Source of the DNA: Enterobacter chuandaensis
GTDB taxonomy: Bacteria > Pseudomonadota > Gammaproteobacteria > Enterobacterales > Enterobacteriaceae
Direction of reading: 5' to 3'
Length of the DNA: 64,000 bases
NCBI RefSeq assembly: GCF_003594915.1
Contig: NZ_QZCS01000001.1
Span: 248,001-312,000 of the forward strand
Position numbers and translations under genes: made by a program. Positions 63,422 through 64,000 of the stretch are shown in pieces; position 1 is the first letter of the stretch, and each line of letters starts with the position of its first letter. The notes beneath the pieces were generated by a model. That model did not search any database. It had not been told where the DNA came from and saw only the letters and a program-made list of their open reading frames with translations.

Positions 63422-64000
63422 TTAAACCATGTACATCCCGCCGTTGACGTGGAGGGTCTCACCAGTGATGTAACCCGCTTCGTCAGAGGCTAAAAATGCA
63501 ACCGCACTGGCGATTTCTTTAGGGTCGCCAAGACGACCCGCCGGAACTGCCGCCAGTGTACCCGCACGCTGATCATCGGTCAGCGCACGCGTCATGTCCG
63601 TTTCAATAAAGCCCGGAGCAACAACGTTTACAGTAATACCGCGGGACGCGACTTCACGCGCCAGCGACTTACTGAAACCGATCAGACCTGCTTTCGCCGC
63701 AGCGTAGTTAGCCTGACCAGCATTTCCCATGGTACCAACCACAGAACCAACAGTGATAATACGACCATGACGCTTTTTCATCATAGCGCGCATTACCGCT
63801 TTTGACAGACGGAATACAGATGACAGGTTGGTTTCGATAATATCGTTCCACTCATCATCTTTCATTCGCATCAGAAGGTTGTCGCGAGTGATCCCGGCAT
63901 TATTGACCAGAATATCCACTTCGCCAAACTCTGCGCGAATATTTTCCAGAACAGATTCGATAGATGCAGGTTCGGTCACATTCAGTACCAGACCTTTACC
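63422..64000 (-). CDS. fabG: FabG, 3-oxoacyl-ACP reductase (partial, cut by window end)
   Basis: About 190 residues of the C-terminal part are present, entering at GKGLVLNVTEPASIESVL. The short-chain dehydrogenase motifs NNAGITRDN, the catalytic Ser in GSVVGTMGN and YxxxK in ANYAAAKAGLIG are visible, ending TLHVNGGMYMV. It reduces ketoacyl-ACP with NADPH. The N-terminal Rossmann glycine motif lies beyond the window. Confidence 0.97.
   Translation of the reverse strand, partial: GKGLVLNVTEPASIESVLENIRAEFGEVDILVNNAGITRDNLLMRMKDDEWNDIIETNLSSVFRLSKAVMRAMMKKRHGRIITVGSVVGTMGNAGQANYAAAKAGLIGFSKSLAREVASRGITVNVVAPGFIETDMTRALTDDQRAGTLAAVPAGRLGDPKEIASAVAFLASDEAGYITGETLHVNGGMYMV

Overview
The window is about 64 kb of chromosome from a member of the Enterobacteriaceae, most likely Enterobacter or a close relative. 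Nearly every gene can be matched from memory to an Escherichia coli K-12 gene of the same or almost the same length, but the order joins two E. coli neighbourhoods (yeaH-yeaQ and the icd-fabG arc). Base composition is fairly GC-rich except in parts of the prophage. No tRNA, rRNA, CRISPR array or insertion sequence was seen.

Left edge (1-7350): the 3' end of yeaH, into which a lambda-integrase-type prophage has inserted. An 11-bp core repeat marks attL (192-202) and attR (7317-7327). Only about 7.1 kb of the phage remains: a LexA-controlled UmuD'-like gene and a divergent dinI-like gene, an AT-rich acyltransferase cargo gene, a tail-fibre assembly gene broken by a frameshift, a tail fibre, a YmfQ-type tail protein, the last part of a baseplate J protein, two small genes, an excisionase and an intact-looking integrase. 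Head, packaging, lysis and replication genes are gone.

7.4-18.6 kb: the yeaK-yoaI-yeaL-nimR-nimT-yeaO-yoaF-dgcP-yoaK-yoaJ-yeaQ block, with two extra genes (a CTP-synthase-like amidotransferase and an unknown 101-aa protein). Next come a RyhB-type small RNA with a Fur-box-like palindrome, a Cache-GGDEF cyclase, a CSS-EAL phosphodiesterase, ymjA and a DUF1304 membrane protein. Three cyclic-di-GMP enzymes and an iron-stress RNA lie within 5 kb.

18.6-33 kb: icd; then divergently rluE, nudJ, mnmA, hflD, purB, phoPQ (with a clear PhoP box) and roxA; pepT; and the potABCD spermidine/putrescine operon, whose first gene has a one-base deletion after its expected ATG.

33-45.6 kb: an EAL/HDOD protein, cobB, nagK, the lolCDE lipoprotein-sorting transporter, ycfT, mfd and ldtC.

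45.6-64 kb: bhsA/comR, ycfJ, ndh, the hinT-ycfL-lpoB-thiK-nagZ-ycfP cell-envelope cluster, fhuE, ptsG, and the ycfH-holB-tmk-mltG-pabC-fabF-acpP-fabG series, cut by the window end inside fabG. The last two thirds are conserved housekeeping DNA; the unusual material lies mainly in the first 17 kb.
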